The notes: a model not told the origin generated them from the letters alone. Counted from the stretch's first letter, positions 7,782-15,579 are shown. The stretch is DNA of 24,003 nt from an uncultured Atopobium sp. (GCA_937990665.1 CALKRF010000104.1:1-24003); one strand, 5' to 3'. A program made the numbers and translations.

Positions 7782-9166
7782 ACGGTCGCTACATTCCAAA
7801 CGTCAAGGCACCTCGTACAGCTGACAACGAAGAGCCAGCTGCAGAGCGCGCACAAGACTTCCGCCCTGTCGACAAGGGTTTCACTAAAGAGATGGCAATT
7901 GCAGAGGCCAACCGCTGCCTGGATTGTAAGAATCCACTGTGCGTTCAGGGTTGCCCTGTAAACATCAACATTCCTCGCTTTATCGAGGCTATCCGTGCAG
8001 AGGAGTTTGGTCGCGGTCTTGACATCATCCGCGAGTCCTCCATGCTTCCTGCAGTTTGTGGTCGTGTTTGCCCACAGGAGAACCAGTGCGAGGGCGTCTG
8101 CATCATGGGTAAGCGCAGCGAACCAGTTGCTATTGGTCAGCTTGAGCGCTTCCTTGGCGACCAGCCTGAGCTTGCTTCCAAGCCAGCTATCGCTCCAAAG
8201 AACGGCAAGAAGGTTGCAGTTGTAGGCTCCGGTCCTTCCGGTATTGCTTGCGCTGGCGAGCTTGCTCGTAACGGCTTTGATGTTACCGTCTTTGAGGCAT
8301 TCTTCACCGGTGGCGGCGTTCTGGTTTACGGTATTCCTGAGTTCCGTCTTCCAAAGGCTGTTGTTAAGCGCGAGATTGACGGCCTTCAGGAGCTGGGCGT
8401 TAAGTTTGAGTTCAACTCTGTTGTCGGTCGTATCACCGATGCAGACGAGCTCTTTGAGCAGGGCTTTGACGCAATCTATATTGCAACCGGCGCAGGCCTT
8501 CCAAAGCTTCTCAACATCCCTGGCGAGAACCTGCCTAACGTCTTCTTTGCAAATGAGTACCTCACCCGCGTTAACCTCATGAAGGCTAACAACTTCCCTG
8601 AGTATGACACTCCAACCAAGCACGGTAAGAACGTCGTTGTCTTTGGTGGCGGCAACGTTGCTATGGATGCTGTTCGTACTGCTAAGCGCCTTGGTGCTGA
8701 GCGTGCAATCATCGCTTACCGTCGTACCGAGGACGAGATGCCTGCTCGTCGTGCAGAGCTGCACCACGCAAAGGCTGAGGGCGTTGAGGTTCTTCCTCTC
8801 GTCTCCCCTCTCGAGTTTGTCGCTGGCGAGGACGGCGCAGTTTGCGCAGTTCGCGTCCAGAAGATGGAGCTCGGCGAGCCTGACGCTGACGGACGTCGTC
8901 GTCCAGTTGCTATCGAGGGTGCTATCGAGGACATTCCTTGCGACGTTGCAATTTCTGCAATCGGTACCAACGCTAACCCATTCGCAAAGATGATCGGCGA
9001 CATCAAGCTCAACAAGTGGGGCTACATTGAGGCCGACGAAGAAGGCCGCACTTCCGATCCTCGCATCTGGGCTGGTGGCGACATCGTAACCGGTGCTGCA
9101 ACCGTCATTCTTGCAATGGGCGCTGGTAAGGTAGCAGCTGCTTCCATCACCAAGCACCTCGGCTAG
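7769..9166 (+). CDS. nfnB: NADPH-binding flavoprotein subunit (NfnB / glutamate synthase small-subunit-like)
   Basis: 465 residues from ATG 7769; GAGACGAGG upstream is the ribosome site, and a GTG two codons earlier is possible. Seen: N-terminal cysteines CLDCKNPLCVQGCPVNINIP and CGRVCPQENQCEGVC for two [4Fe-4S] clusters, then a FAD Rossmann motif VAVVGSGPSGIACAGEL near 150, an NAD(P) Rossmann motif VVVFGGGNVAMDAVRTAKRL near 285, and a final FAD motif RIWAGGDIVTGAATVILAMGAGKVAA. This is the GltA/SudA architecture. No large GltB subunit is adjacent, and nfnA is, so an NADPH:ferredoxin/NADH role is more likely than glutamate synthase. Read as one unit with nfnA; a terminator follows at 9246. 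Confidence 0.9.
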   Translation: MPQVNGRYIPNVKAPRTADNEEPAAERAQDFRPVDKGFTKEMAIAEANRCLDCKNPLCVQGCPVNINIPRFIEAIRAEEFGRGLDIIRESSMLPAVCGRVCPQENQCEGVCIMGKRSEPVAIGQLERFLGDQPELASKPAIAPKNGKKVAVVGSGPSGIACAGELARNGFDVTVFEAFFTGGGVLVYGIPEFRLPKAVVKREIDGLQELGVKFEFNSVVGRITDADELFEQGFDAIYIATGAGLPKLLNIPGENLPNVFFANEYLTRVNLMKANNFPEYDTPTKHGKNVVVFGGGNVAMDAVRTAKRLGAERAIIAYRRTEDEMPARRAELHHAKAEGVEVLPLVSPLEFVAGEDGAVCAVRVQKMELGEPDADGRRRPVAIEGAIEDIPCDVAISAIGTNANPFAKMIGDIKLNKWGYIEADEEGRTSDPRIWAGGDIVTGAATVILAMGAGKVAAASITKHLG

Positions 9167-9245
9167 TCCGCCGGTTTCGCCTGGCGTAGCTTTGGCTCGC
9201 AGTTCAGTTACAGCTGACACAGCAAGCTAACATGCAACAAACAAA

Positions 9246-9276
9246 GGCCTGGTACCACATGGTGCCAGGTCTTTTT
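9246..9276 (+). terminator. Intrinsic terminator after nfnAB
   Basis: CCTGGTACCA and TGGTGCCAGG form a 10-bp stem with one G-U pair, followed by TCTTTTT, 80 bases after the nfnB stop. The short central loop means the top pairs probably open. Confidence 0.8.
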
Positions 9277-9313
9277 CATGGCCAGAAACTCCGCGGTTCA
9301 ACACCCGAGCGCT

Positions 9314-9844
9314 CGAGTTTCTCGCCAAGCGCTCTTCTCACCATCGCGCGCCTGAAAAGGGCAAAGAATCTGTAATTGCAGCACCGATTCTTTGCAGAAA
9401 TCAGGCAAATCCACAGATTCTTTTACATATTTAGGCAAAATTTACAGATTCTTTGCAGAAATCAGGCGCGTAAAAGATAGACTACGTGGCCCTGAATTTT
9501 TGAGCCTGAAAGCTGCATCATGTCTGAGTAAATTTACTCAGACATGGCGAGAAAAACCGGCAAATAGCTCAGATATGGTGTGCTTTTCCGGCAAATCGTC
9601 CAGACATGGCGAGAAAATCAGGCGCGCAGCAGGCTCACTCCGGGCTCGCACCGCCCACCTGGCGAGAAACCCCGTCCACTAGCAGCGTTTTCGCACAAGA
9701 AACCCGGTACCCACACGAAATGGATACCGGGTCGAAATTGCTCGCAACCTGCGCTCGCACGCGTCGCTGACCTGCGGCGTTACCGTCGTTACGACCACAC
9801 GCGCCACTGACCTGCGGCGTTGCCGTTGTATCTCTCGCATGTGG
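9314..9844. repeat. Right arm of the ~0.5 kb inverted repeat (non-coding)
   Basis: This is the inverted counterpart of 4520-5093, with the same order of parts. The inner edge holds TTTCTCGCCA and ATCGCGCGCCTGAAAAG. Next come units with AAAGAATCTGT or its complement, the palindrome GTCTGAGTAAATTTACTCAGAC (stated here as an 11-base arm and its complement, about 9522-9543), and TGGCGAGAAA at 9545, 9607 and 9660. The outer end has a hairpin and two CTGACCTGCGGCGTT units. The outer edge touches the stop codon of a transketolase remnant, as the left arm touches the prs stop. A + frame (9392-9682) here encodes KSGKSTDSF-type sequence like the left arm, but I judge it non-coding. With 9167-9313 this fills the 678-base gap; apart from the nfnB terminator nothing else is seen. 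Confidence 0.85.
9698..9732 (-). terminator. Terminator hairpin in the right arm, for leftward (transketolase-side) transcription
   Basis: ACCCGGTACCCA (9702-9713) pairs with TGGATACCGGGT (9721-9732), with one mismatch, around loop CACGAAA. On the - strand it is followed by TTTCTTG. It mirrors the prs terminator in the left arm. Confidence 0.6.
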
Positions 9845-10039
9845 CTACGAGAGCAGAAACTCCCTGACGCGAGCGGCAATACCTTCGGCATCCAGGCCAA
9901 AGTGCGAAAGCAGCACGTCACCAGGAGCGGACGTACCAAAGGTACGCATGCCAGCAAAGCGCATGGGTGTGGGCAGCTGCTCAGCCAGAAGCTCGGCAAC
10001 TACAGCTCCAAGGCCTGTTGCCACGTTGTACTCCTCAAC
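9845..10039 (-). pseudogene. 3' remnant of a second transketolase C-terminal subunit gene
   Basis: 195 bases ending at a TAG stop are 92% identical (15 differences counted by hand) to the 3' end of the intact tktC at 12993-13188. Translation gives about 64 residues with the same ending, REFLLS. Thirteen of the 15 differences are synonymous; the other two give Tyr for His and Val for Ala. Similarity starts abruptly at CTCCTCAAC (10031-10039) and ends exactly at the stop codon. No start codon or ribosome site remains. The pattern fits a formerly functional homologous tktC cut off when the neighbouring exporter/regulator DNA arrived, rather than a recent local duplication. Confidence 0.85.
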
Positions 10040-10053
10040 GTATTGAGCTCCTA

Positions 10054-11706
10054 CTATTGTTTTATCTCTACAAGCCCGCTTGGAGTCATTTCAAATACGG
10101 CATCGTACTTTGATTGTTGTGCAACATTGAGATGATGAGTTACCTCAATCATGGTAACTCCGCTTAGACTAAGCAGGTTATTCTCAACCTCAGTAGCCAT
10201 GCGTGTGTCCAATGCAGACGTAGCTTCATCAACAAGCAGTAACTTCTTTCCATACAGTAAGGCTCGCGCAATAGCAATCCTCTGTCTTTCACCTCCTGAG
10301 AAGCGCTTTCCGTTCTCTTCCACTGGAGTGTCGAGTCCTTTTGGAAGAGCAGCAACTACTTCTAAGAGACCAGATTTTTTAATAACTTCACCGATTTGAT
10401 CATCCGAATACGAACTTCCCAGCGTAATGTTATTTTTTAGCGTATCGTCAAACAAATACACATTTTGGTGAATCATTGCCGGATCACATAAAATATCTCT
10501 TGAACCGTCAATCAGAATGTCTCCATCCTGAGGTTCTATCTGGCCTGAAATCAGTTTTAAAAGTGTACTCTTTCCACTTCCGCTTTTTCCAATAATCGCA
10601 TACTTCCTTCCAGTCTCAAAGCGCGCAGATATCTTAGATACTCCGGAAATTGAATCAGGGTACTTATAGGTAACGTTTTTTAACTCAATTTCACGTTCTG
10701 CATCATAGTGCCGTTCCTTATTGTCAAACGGAGTTTCTTCATCGTCGCATATAACCGCCTTCAAAACCGGATAGGCCGCTTTAACTTTGCCAAGCAATGA
10801 AGCAAATGTTGAAGCGGGCGCGATTACCTGACCGGACAGCTGGGTCACAGCCACAACGCTACCAAGAGAAACAAATCCTTGCACTGCAAAAATACCCGTT
10901 ATACCCATAATGATGAATTGAGATGAAACTGAGATTGCTGTAACAAACCCAGATATAAGAGATGTAACTTCAGATAAATGTGCCTTCTTACCTTCCAACT
11001 GCTGCGCAACCAGTAAGTGACGATTTGTAAAGTTGTTTTCTTTATGAAATGACCTGATGACATCAAATCCAAGCGATATATCACGAATCTGTCCGTTATA
11101 CGACACCGTATTTTTTACGATCTCTTCTTGGCAATGAGTAAGTTGTTTTGTAAATACTCCGGGAATGATTGTTGGAATTGCCATAACAAGTATCGAAATA
11201 ACTGCCACTATTGGATTTATATACAAAAGTAAGAGGCTTGCAATAGTAATTTCGCAGCACGAAGCAAATGCATCAAGCAGTCCGCCAAGCCAATCTTTTT
11301 CAATAGTATCCATATTCTGACTTAAAAGAGAAAAAAACTCAGCACTGTTTTCATTCATATTTACAGCATCTTTTCTCCGCAAATAAGCCTTCACGGCAGA
11401 GTTTCTCATCTTAATTACGGTGTCGCGAACCAGGCGGGCGCGCACATATCCCTGTAGTATAAGAAGGATACCGGTTGCTATAGCATATATACAGCACAAG
11501 CCTATAAATGCAAGTAACCGAGCAATATCTCCTGAAATAATGACTTCAGAAACCGTATTGAGAAGTGAGCTCAGTAAAAGAGCCACGCCGGCAACGACAC
11601 AAGAACTTACAATTTGTACTAGTACAAAAATAATCACGTTTCGTTTGCCGACATTCTTTAAAAGATGCTTTATATTTTTCATTCCATTCCAATCGCAGAA
11701 AATCAT
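10054..11706 (-). CDS. ABC exporter with fused membrane and ATPase domains
   Basis: 550 residues from the first ATG; a second ATG 8 codons later (MKNIKHLL) is also possible, and neither has a strong ribosome site. The N-terminal ~320 residues hold about six hydrophobic segments (IIFVLVQIVSSCVVAGVALL, LLAFIGLCCIYAIATGILLI and others). The ATPase follows: Walker A GKSGSGKST, signature FSGGERQRIAIARALL, Walker B KLLLVDEATSALD, H-loop VTHHL. This is the half-size exporter type that works as a dimer and exports peptides, lipids or drugs. It is AT-richer than its flanks. Lying downstream of an HTH/TPR regulator and a possible short-peptide ORF, it could export or be controlled by a peptide signal, or be a self-protection pump; the substrate cannot be inferred. 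Confidence 0.88.
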   Translation of the reverse strand: MIFCDWNGMKNIKHLLKNVGKRNVIIFVLVQIVSSCVVAGVALLLSSLLNTVSEVIISGDIARLLAFIGLCCIYAIATGILLILQGYVRARLVRDTVIKMRNSAVKAYLRRKDAVNMNENSAEFFSLLSQNMDTIEKDWLGGLLDAFASCCEITIASLLLLYINPIVAVISILVMAIPTIIPGVFTKQLTHCQEEIVKNTVSYNGQIRDISLGFDVIRSFHKENNFTNRHLLVAQQLEGKKAHLSEVTSLISGFVTAISVSSQFIIMGITGIFAVQGFVSLGSVVAVTQLSGQVIAPASTFASLLGKVKAAYPVLKAVICDDEETPFDNKERHYDAEREIELKNVTYKYPDSISGVSKISARFETGRKYAIIGKSGSGKSTLLKLISGQIEPQDGDILIDGSRDILCDPAMIHQNVYLFDDTLKNNITLGSSYSDDQIGEVIKKSGLLEVVAALPKGLDTPVEENGKRFSGGERQRIAIARALLYGKKLLLVDEATSALDTRMATEVENNLLSLSGVTMIEVTHHLNVAQQSKYDAVFEMTPSGLVEIKQ

Positions 11707-11726
11707 CTAAATGACCATCACAAAAT

Positions 11727-11767
11727 GATAGATACCTCTTTTAATAAATCTAAAAGAGGTATCTATC
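11727..11767. promoter_or_regulatory. Perfect 17-bp inverted repeat just upstream of the ABC exporter
   Basis: GATAGATACCTCTTTTA (11727-11743) and TAAAAGAGGTATCTATC (11751-11767) are exact complements around a 7-base spacer. They lie 20-60 bases before the exporter start. A second pair, ATGACCATCA (11711-11720) and TGATGGTCAT (11799-11808), brackets it. On the - strand no clear T-run follows, so an operator or leader hairpin seems at least as likely as a terminator. Confidence 0.6.
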
Positions 11768-11775
11768 CCGCACTT

Positions 11776-11808
11776 TTAGTGCTTAACTACAATAACAATG
11801 ATGGTCAT
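11776..11808 (-). CDS. Possible short hydrophobic peptide gene (10 residues) between regulator and exporter
   Basis: On the - strand ATG to TAA encodes MTIIVIVVKH. A purine-rich ribosome site (GAGAGGGGAAGG) ends 8 bases before the ATG, the best such site in the 327-base gap 11707-12033. The core IIVIVV resembles streptococcal short hydrophobic pheromones sensed by Rgg regulators (SHP such as EGIIVIVVG, recalled from memory), though those are cut from longer precursors and this ORF has no leader. An overlapping 21-codon ORF (11805-11870, starting MDSLLFF) ends on the same ATGA, which would allow coupling. A GTG-started frame further upstream (about 11904-11993) ends in a hydrophobic tail, LIILILCMDT. 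The hairpin GCACT-TTT-AGTGC overlaps the stop. Chance occurrence of so short an ORF is quite possible. Confidence 0.3.
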   Translation of the reverse strand: MTIIVIVVKH

Positions 11809-12033
11809 ATGTATCGCCTTCCCCTCTCTTTGATGAATACATCATCTCGAAAGAAGAGGAGGCTATCCATAACATCTCGTGACAATTCTTGTATTACCTC
11901 AAATGTTAAGTATCCATGCAAAGTATCAAAATAATAAGCATGGCACGTAAAAATTTTAACTTTTGGTAATGAAAAATGTAGGCTGCCTTGCTCACTGTCT
12001 CTGAGCGCTTAGACTTGGTTTTAAGCCCTAGGT

Positions 12034-12945
12034 TCAATTTTGAGTGCTTAGATTCTCTTCAACAAAAGCGCGCACCATTTCCGCATTATCATGTTGGCCA
12101 ATAAGTTCCATATACGGAATAATCGTCTGCATTATTGAAAGCGCCTTGTCAGTATTTCCACTCCGGAATTCAGACCGACCAATCAAATAAAAAATCACCG
12201 GTAAAAGTATCTGCTCATGGCTTTCAATACTCAAATCTCTTGCCAGATACGCATGCTGAGCAGCTTCTTCAAACCTTCCCTCAAGATCCAAGCAGGAAGA
12301 TATATTAACTTCAAGGTTGATGCGGACAATCGTAAAGTCATTGCTGCTTGATTGCTGATCGGAAAGGTTTTTTTCAAGTTCTTCTCCCACTCGAATAGCC
12401 TCAATACGAGCTTCCTTTTGCTGAAGTGCCACAACCATCAAACCGATTATTTCAGCTTCAATAGGAGATAAAAGTTCATGTCGAAAATCAGATAGGTCAA
12501 TATGAGGCTTTGTAAGCTCCAAAGCCTCACGTAACTTGACGTATGAATCTTCAGGATTCTTGTTCTGCTTGAGTTGTGCGGCTGCCTGTATAAGTAAAAC
12601 TGACTGCCGCTCCAATGCATGAGATGCATCATTTTCACTCAAGCCCTCCAGCAAGGATAGGCCTTGTTGGATTTTACCTGCTTCTATAAGCAGACTTGCT
12701 CGTCTTGTAATCTCATTAAAGCTACGTTGGCAATCACTTTGATAAAAAACGTCACAAAGTTGATAGGTACTCGCCCCAAGTCTGCTCAACAATGCGTCGA
12801 GAATTACCTTGGAGGGCATCTGGCGGCCATTTTCAATTCTTGAAAGAGAAACCGGGGAGCAAATACCCTCTGCAAGCTGCTCCTGCGTCAATCCCTTACT
12901 ATGACGAAGAGAATAAATAGTCTCTCCTAAAGAGTTCCCTTTCAA
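12034..12945 (-). CDS. HTH_XRE transcriptional regulator with TPR-like C-terminal domain (RRNPP/Rgg-PlcR type)
   Basis: 303 residues. The frame opens with TTG (complement ends at 12945) after GGGATGAAAT; no in-frame ATG exists before the HTH, so TTG is the best start. Residues about 7-65 form an HTH_XRE domain (LGETIYSLRHSKGLTQEQLA, SLSRIENGRQMPS). The rest is helical with TPR-like repeats, for example KIQQGLSLLEGL, GRFEEAAQHAYLARDLS and GNTDKALSIMQTII. A protein of about 300 residues with this layout fits the RRNPP class (Rgg, PlcR), which bind short re-imported peptides. It starts 47 bases from the tktC stop and is followed by the candidate peptide ORF and the ABC exporter on the same strand, which are its likely targets. 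The inducer and autoregulation are inference. Confidence 0.85.
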   Translation of the reverse strand: MKGNSLGETIYSLRHSKGLTQEQLAEGICSPVSLSRIENGRQMPSKVILDALLSRLGASTYQLCDVFYQSDCQRSFNEITRRASLLIEAGKIQQGLSLLEGLSENDASHALERQSVLLIQAAAQLKQNKNPEDSYVKLREALELTKPHIDLSDFRHELLSPIEAEIIGLMVVALQQKEARIEAIRVGEELEKNLSDQQSSSNDFTIVRINLEVNISSCLDLEGRFEEAAQHAYLARDLSIESHEQILLPVIFYLIGRSEFRSGNTDKALSIMQTIIPYMELIGQHDNAEMVRAFVEENLSTQN

Positions 12946-12992
12946 ATTTCATCCCGTCTTTAATCGCTTACACCATCAAAATATGACAAAGA

Positions 12993-13919
12993 CTACGAGA
13001 GCAGAAACTCCCTGACGCGAGCGGCAATGCCCTCGGCGTCCAGGCCAAAGTGCGAAAGCAGCACGTCGCCAGGAGCAGAGGTGCCAAAGGTGCGCATACC
13101 AGCAAAGCGCATAGGTGTTGGTAGCTGCTCAGCCAGAAGCTCGGCAACTGCAGCTCCAAGACCTGTTGCCACGTTGTGCTCCTCAACAGTTACCACATGA
13201 CGGGTCTTCTCGGCAGATGCCAAAATGACTTCCTCGTCCAAAGGCTTGATGGAGAACACGTCAATAACCTCGGCAGAGATCTTCTCCTCTGCCAGTAAAT
13301 CTGCGGCAGCAAGTGCCTGAGCAACCTCAACACCGCAGGCAGCAATGGTAACATCGGTGCCTTCACGCAGGACGTTTGCAAAAGGCAGGCCACCTTTGAA
13401 GGAATCATCGTAGATGTCGGTAACCTTGTGACGACCCATGCGCACGTAGAAGGGACCATCGGCCTCAGCAGCTAGCCTGAGCGCCGCCTTAGTAGCGTTG
13501 TAATCTGCAGGAACAAGCACGCGCATCTGAGGGAGAGCGCGCATCATGCCAATGTCCTCAAGGGACTGGTGAGTGGCGCCGTCCTCTCCTACTGTAATGC
13601 CTGCGTGCGTAGGACAAATCTTCACGTTGAGGCCGGAGTCGCAGACAGTGTTTCTAATCTGATCGTAAGCGCGACCGGTTGCAAACACGGCAAACGAGCC
13701 GGTAAACACGGTGCGTCCCGTAAGTGCCAGTCCTGACGCAACTCCCACCATGTTTTGCTCAGCAATGCCCACGTCAACCATACGCTGTGGGAAGGCCTTC
13801 TGGAGGTCGGCAAGTTTAGTGGAGCCGGCAAGGTCTGCGTCAACGGCCACAATATCGTGACCCTCGTTTACCAGCTCAACAAGAGTCTGACCATATGCCT
13901 CACGAGTTGCTCTAGACAT
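12993..13919 (-). CDS. Transketolase, C-terminal subunit (pyrimidine-binding and C-terminal domains)
   Basis: 308 residues from the ATG ending at 13919, with AAGGAGG 5 bases upstream. It carries the transketolase central and C-terminal domains: MSRATREAYGQTLVEL, MVDVGIAEQNMVGVASGLAL with the catalytic Glu of the pyrimidine domain, CPTHAGITVGEDGATHQSLED, and the ending FGLDAEGIAARVREFLLS. It overlaps the N-terminal subunit by 8 bases, so the two halves should be made together as a split transketolase. At the 3' end of the ula operon it would move D-xylulose-5-P into the pentose phosphate pathway. A 195-base homologous 3' remnant lies beyond the exporter cassette at 9845. Confidence 0.95.
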   Translation of the reverse strand: MSRATREAYGQTLVELVNEGHDIVAVDADLAGSTKLADLQKAFPQRMVDVGIAEQNMVGVASGLALTGRTVFTGSFAVFATGRAYDQIRNTVCDSGLNVKICPTHAGITVGEDGATHQSLEDIGMMRALPQMRVLVPADYNATKAALRLAAEADGPFYVRMGRHKVTDIYDDSFKGGLPFANVLREGTDVTIAACGVEVAQALAAADLLAEEKISAEVIDVFSIKPLDEEVILASAEKTRHVVTVEEHNVATGLGAAVAELLAEQLPTPMRFAGMRTFGTSAPGDVLLSHFGLDAEGIAARVREFLLS

Positions 13920-14841
13920 TGGCAACCTCCTTACCTTCACCCTGAAGATCAATCAAAAGAAGCTCTCTTGCAGCATCAAGTTCTTCTCGCGCAAGATCAG
14001 CCTGTTCAGCCGAAGGAGCGTTTCCATGCCAGGAAGCCTGATCCTCCATAAACGAGACGCCTTTGCCCTTGACAGTCTGGCAAATAACCACGGTAGGCGC
14101 GGTGTTTCCTGCCTCGCGACCATCTCGTGCGGCGAGAAGGGCCTGGCGCACCTCGGTGACCTCATGACCGTTAACGCGCAGTACGTTCCAGCCAAAGGAA
14201 CGGAACTTCTCGTCAATATCGCCAAGAGAGCACACGTCAGTTACGTGACCATCAATCTGCAAGTTGTTGAGGTCCACAATGGCAATGAGATTATCCAGCT
14301 TCTGATGAGCAGCAAACATGCATGCCTCCCAGTTAGAGCCCTCCTGCAGCTCGCCGTCGCCCAGAAGGACAAATACCTTCTTGGCGCGCTCGCCGCTTGC
14401 AAGAGCGTCTAGAGAAAGTCCCAGAGCGCATCCTGCCGCTACCGAGAGACCCTGTCCAAGAGAGCCAGAGCAAACCTCAATACCAGGACATGCATGGCAG
14501 TCTGGATGACCCTGCAGACGGCTGCCAAGCTGACGGAGGGTAACCATATCCTCGTCATGGAGCCAGTCAAGCAGGTGGTACGCAGCGTACAGCACAGGAG
14601 CCACGTGACCCTTGGACAGGAAGAACCTATCCTCGGTGTGGTCCTCTGGGTTGTTGTGGTTGTACTTCATTACTCCCGAGAAGAACAGTGTAGCCACAAT
14701 ATCTGCCGCACTAAGAGAGCCGCCGGGATGACCTGACTTGCTTTTCTCGAGCATGTCAATGACATCGCGCCTCAGTGTATTGGCTGCAAGCTTAAGCTCA
14801 TCATCAGTGAGGTTGCGCTCGGGTAATGCAGATGTTCCCAT
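13912..14841 (-). CDS. Transketolase, N-terminal (thiamine diphosphate-binding) subunit
   Basis: 309 residues. Two ATGs stand close together; the inner one (complement ending 14841) is chosen because GAGAGG lies 6 bases before it but directly against the outer one. Seen: SKSGHPGGSLSAADIVATLF near residue 33, SKGHVAPVLYAAYHLLD near 70, GSLGQGLSVAAGCALG near 115, and the ThDP/Mg motif GDGELQEGSNWEA ending in DLNNLQIDG (about 145-180). Length and motifs are those of the N-terminal half of bacterial split transketolases. It transfers two-carbon units between sugar phosphates in the cytosol and pairs with the overlapping downstream gene. Confidence 0.95.
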   Translation of the reverse strand: MGTSALPERNLTDDELKLAANTLRRDVIDMLEKSKSGHPGGSLSAADIVATLFFSGVMKYNHNNPEDHTEDRFFLSKGHVAPVLYAAYHLLDWLHDEDMVTLRQLGSRLQGHPDCHACPGIEVCSGSLGQGLSVAAGCALGLSLDALASGERAKKVFVLLGDGELQEGSNWEACMFAAHQKLDNLIAIVDLNNLQIDGHVTDVCSLGDIDEKFRSFGWNVLRVNGHEVTEVRQALLAARDGREAGNTAPTVVICQTVKGKGVSFMEDQASWHGNAPSAEQADLAREELDAARELLLIDLQGEGKEVANV

Positions 14842-14860
14842 TCTCATCCTCTCAAAACAA

Positions 14861-14886
14861 GTACGCCCAACCTAAGCTGGGCGTAC
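14861..14886 (-). terminator. Hairpin between tal and tktN
   Basis: GTACGCCCA (14861-14869) and TGGGCGTAC (14878-14886) form a perfect 9-bp stem with an 8-base loop. On the - strand it is followed by TTGTTTTG, so it is a weak intrinsic terminator or attenuator that would lower tkt expression relative to the upstream genes. Confidence 0.6.
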
Positions 14887-14898
14887 CACAATCACTAT

Positions 14899-15579
14899 TT
14901 ATTGCTGAGCCTTAACCTTTTCCCAGTCAGCCTCAAAAGACTTAAGACCGGCGTCGGTCAGAGGGTGCTTCAGGCACTTCTTTAGAGCACCAAATGGAAC
15001 GGTTGCAATATCAGCACCGAGCAGAGCTGCCTGTGTTACGTGGTTTGGCGTACGGACAGAAGCCGTAATAATCTCTACGGTGTGATCAACGTTTTTATCC
15101 CATGCATAGTTCTCAATGCAAGAAACAACGGTTCCCAGCTGCTCAATGCCGTCCTCGCCGATGTCATCAAAACGACCAACAAATGGCGAAATATAACGAG
15201 CACCAGCGTTTGCCGCAAGAAGAGCCTGAGGTGCCGAGAAAATCAGCGTCATGTTGACGCGAATTCCCTCAGAAGCAAGCTGATGGGTAGCAGCAAGACT
15301 CTCTGCACAGATAGGAAGCTTAACAACAATGTTTGGAGCAAGAGAAGCCAGATGACGACCCTCTTCAATCATGCCCTCAGTTGTTGTTGCCGTTGACTCA
15401 GCAGAAACAGGAAGACCTTCGCAAAGCTGTGCAATCTTAACCATATGAGACTCAAAGTCTGCCAGCTTGCCACCAATCTTTGCATACAGTGATGGGTTGG
15501 TGGTAACACCTGCCAGGCAGCCCCAGCTCAAAGCCTCAGAAATCTCATCGATATCTGCAGTGTCAATAAAGAACTTCAT
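14899..15579 (-). CDS. tal: Transaldolase / fructose-6-phosphate aldolase family protein
   Basis: 226 residues from MKFFIDTADIDEI; GGAAGGA 6 bases upstream supports the ATG ending at 15579. This is the short TalC/MipB-Fsa subfamily of class I aldolases. Seen: GVTTNPSLYAKIG near residue 28, the Schiff-base Lys region NIVVKLPICAESL near 83, VNMTLIFSAPQALLAANAGA near 105, and ISPFVGRFDDIGEDG near 130. True transaldolase moves dihydroxyacetone units between sugar phosphates; Fsa cleaves fructose-6-P. These small homologues cannot be told apart safely by eye, but the adjacent transketolase pair favours transaldolase. It lies downstream of ulaE across a 133-base gap that contains a repeat fragment (15654-15687). 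Confidence 0.92.
   Translation of the reverse strand: MKFFIDTADIDEISEALSWGCLAGVTTNPSLYAKIGGKLADFESHMVKIAQLCEGLPVSAESTATTTEGMIEEGRHLASLAPNIVVKLPICAESLAATHQLASEGIRVNMTLIFSAPQALLAANAGARYISPFVGRFDDIGEDGIEQLGTVVSCIENYAWDKNVDHTVEIITASVRTPNHVTQAALLGADIATVPFGALKKCLKHPLTDAGLKSFEADWEKVKAQQ

Noticed and set aside
7748..9220. 490-codon - strand frame antisense to nfnB
   Set aside because: It is a shadow of the nfnB codon pattern with no recognisable motif and an unusual composition; nfnB has two Rossmann motifs and cluster cysteines.
4704..9669. TGGCGAGAA as a Chi- or KOPS-like polar signal
   Set aside because: Both orientations occur about equally, with no strand bias.
4520..9844. Composite transposon with the inverted repeats as IS copies
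   Set aside because: The arms contain no transposase, no typical IS termini and no target duplication; the interior genes are ordinary housekeeping genes.
11665..11934. 89-codon + strand frame in the regulator-exporter gap
   Set aside because: It overlaps the exporter 5' end antisense, crosses the inverted repeat, and shows no ribosome site or motif.
13190..13459. Small - strand frames within tktC and tktN in other registers
   Set aside because: They are out-of-frame shadows without start signals.
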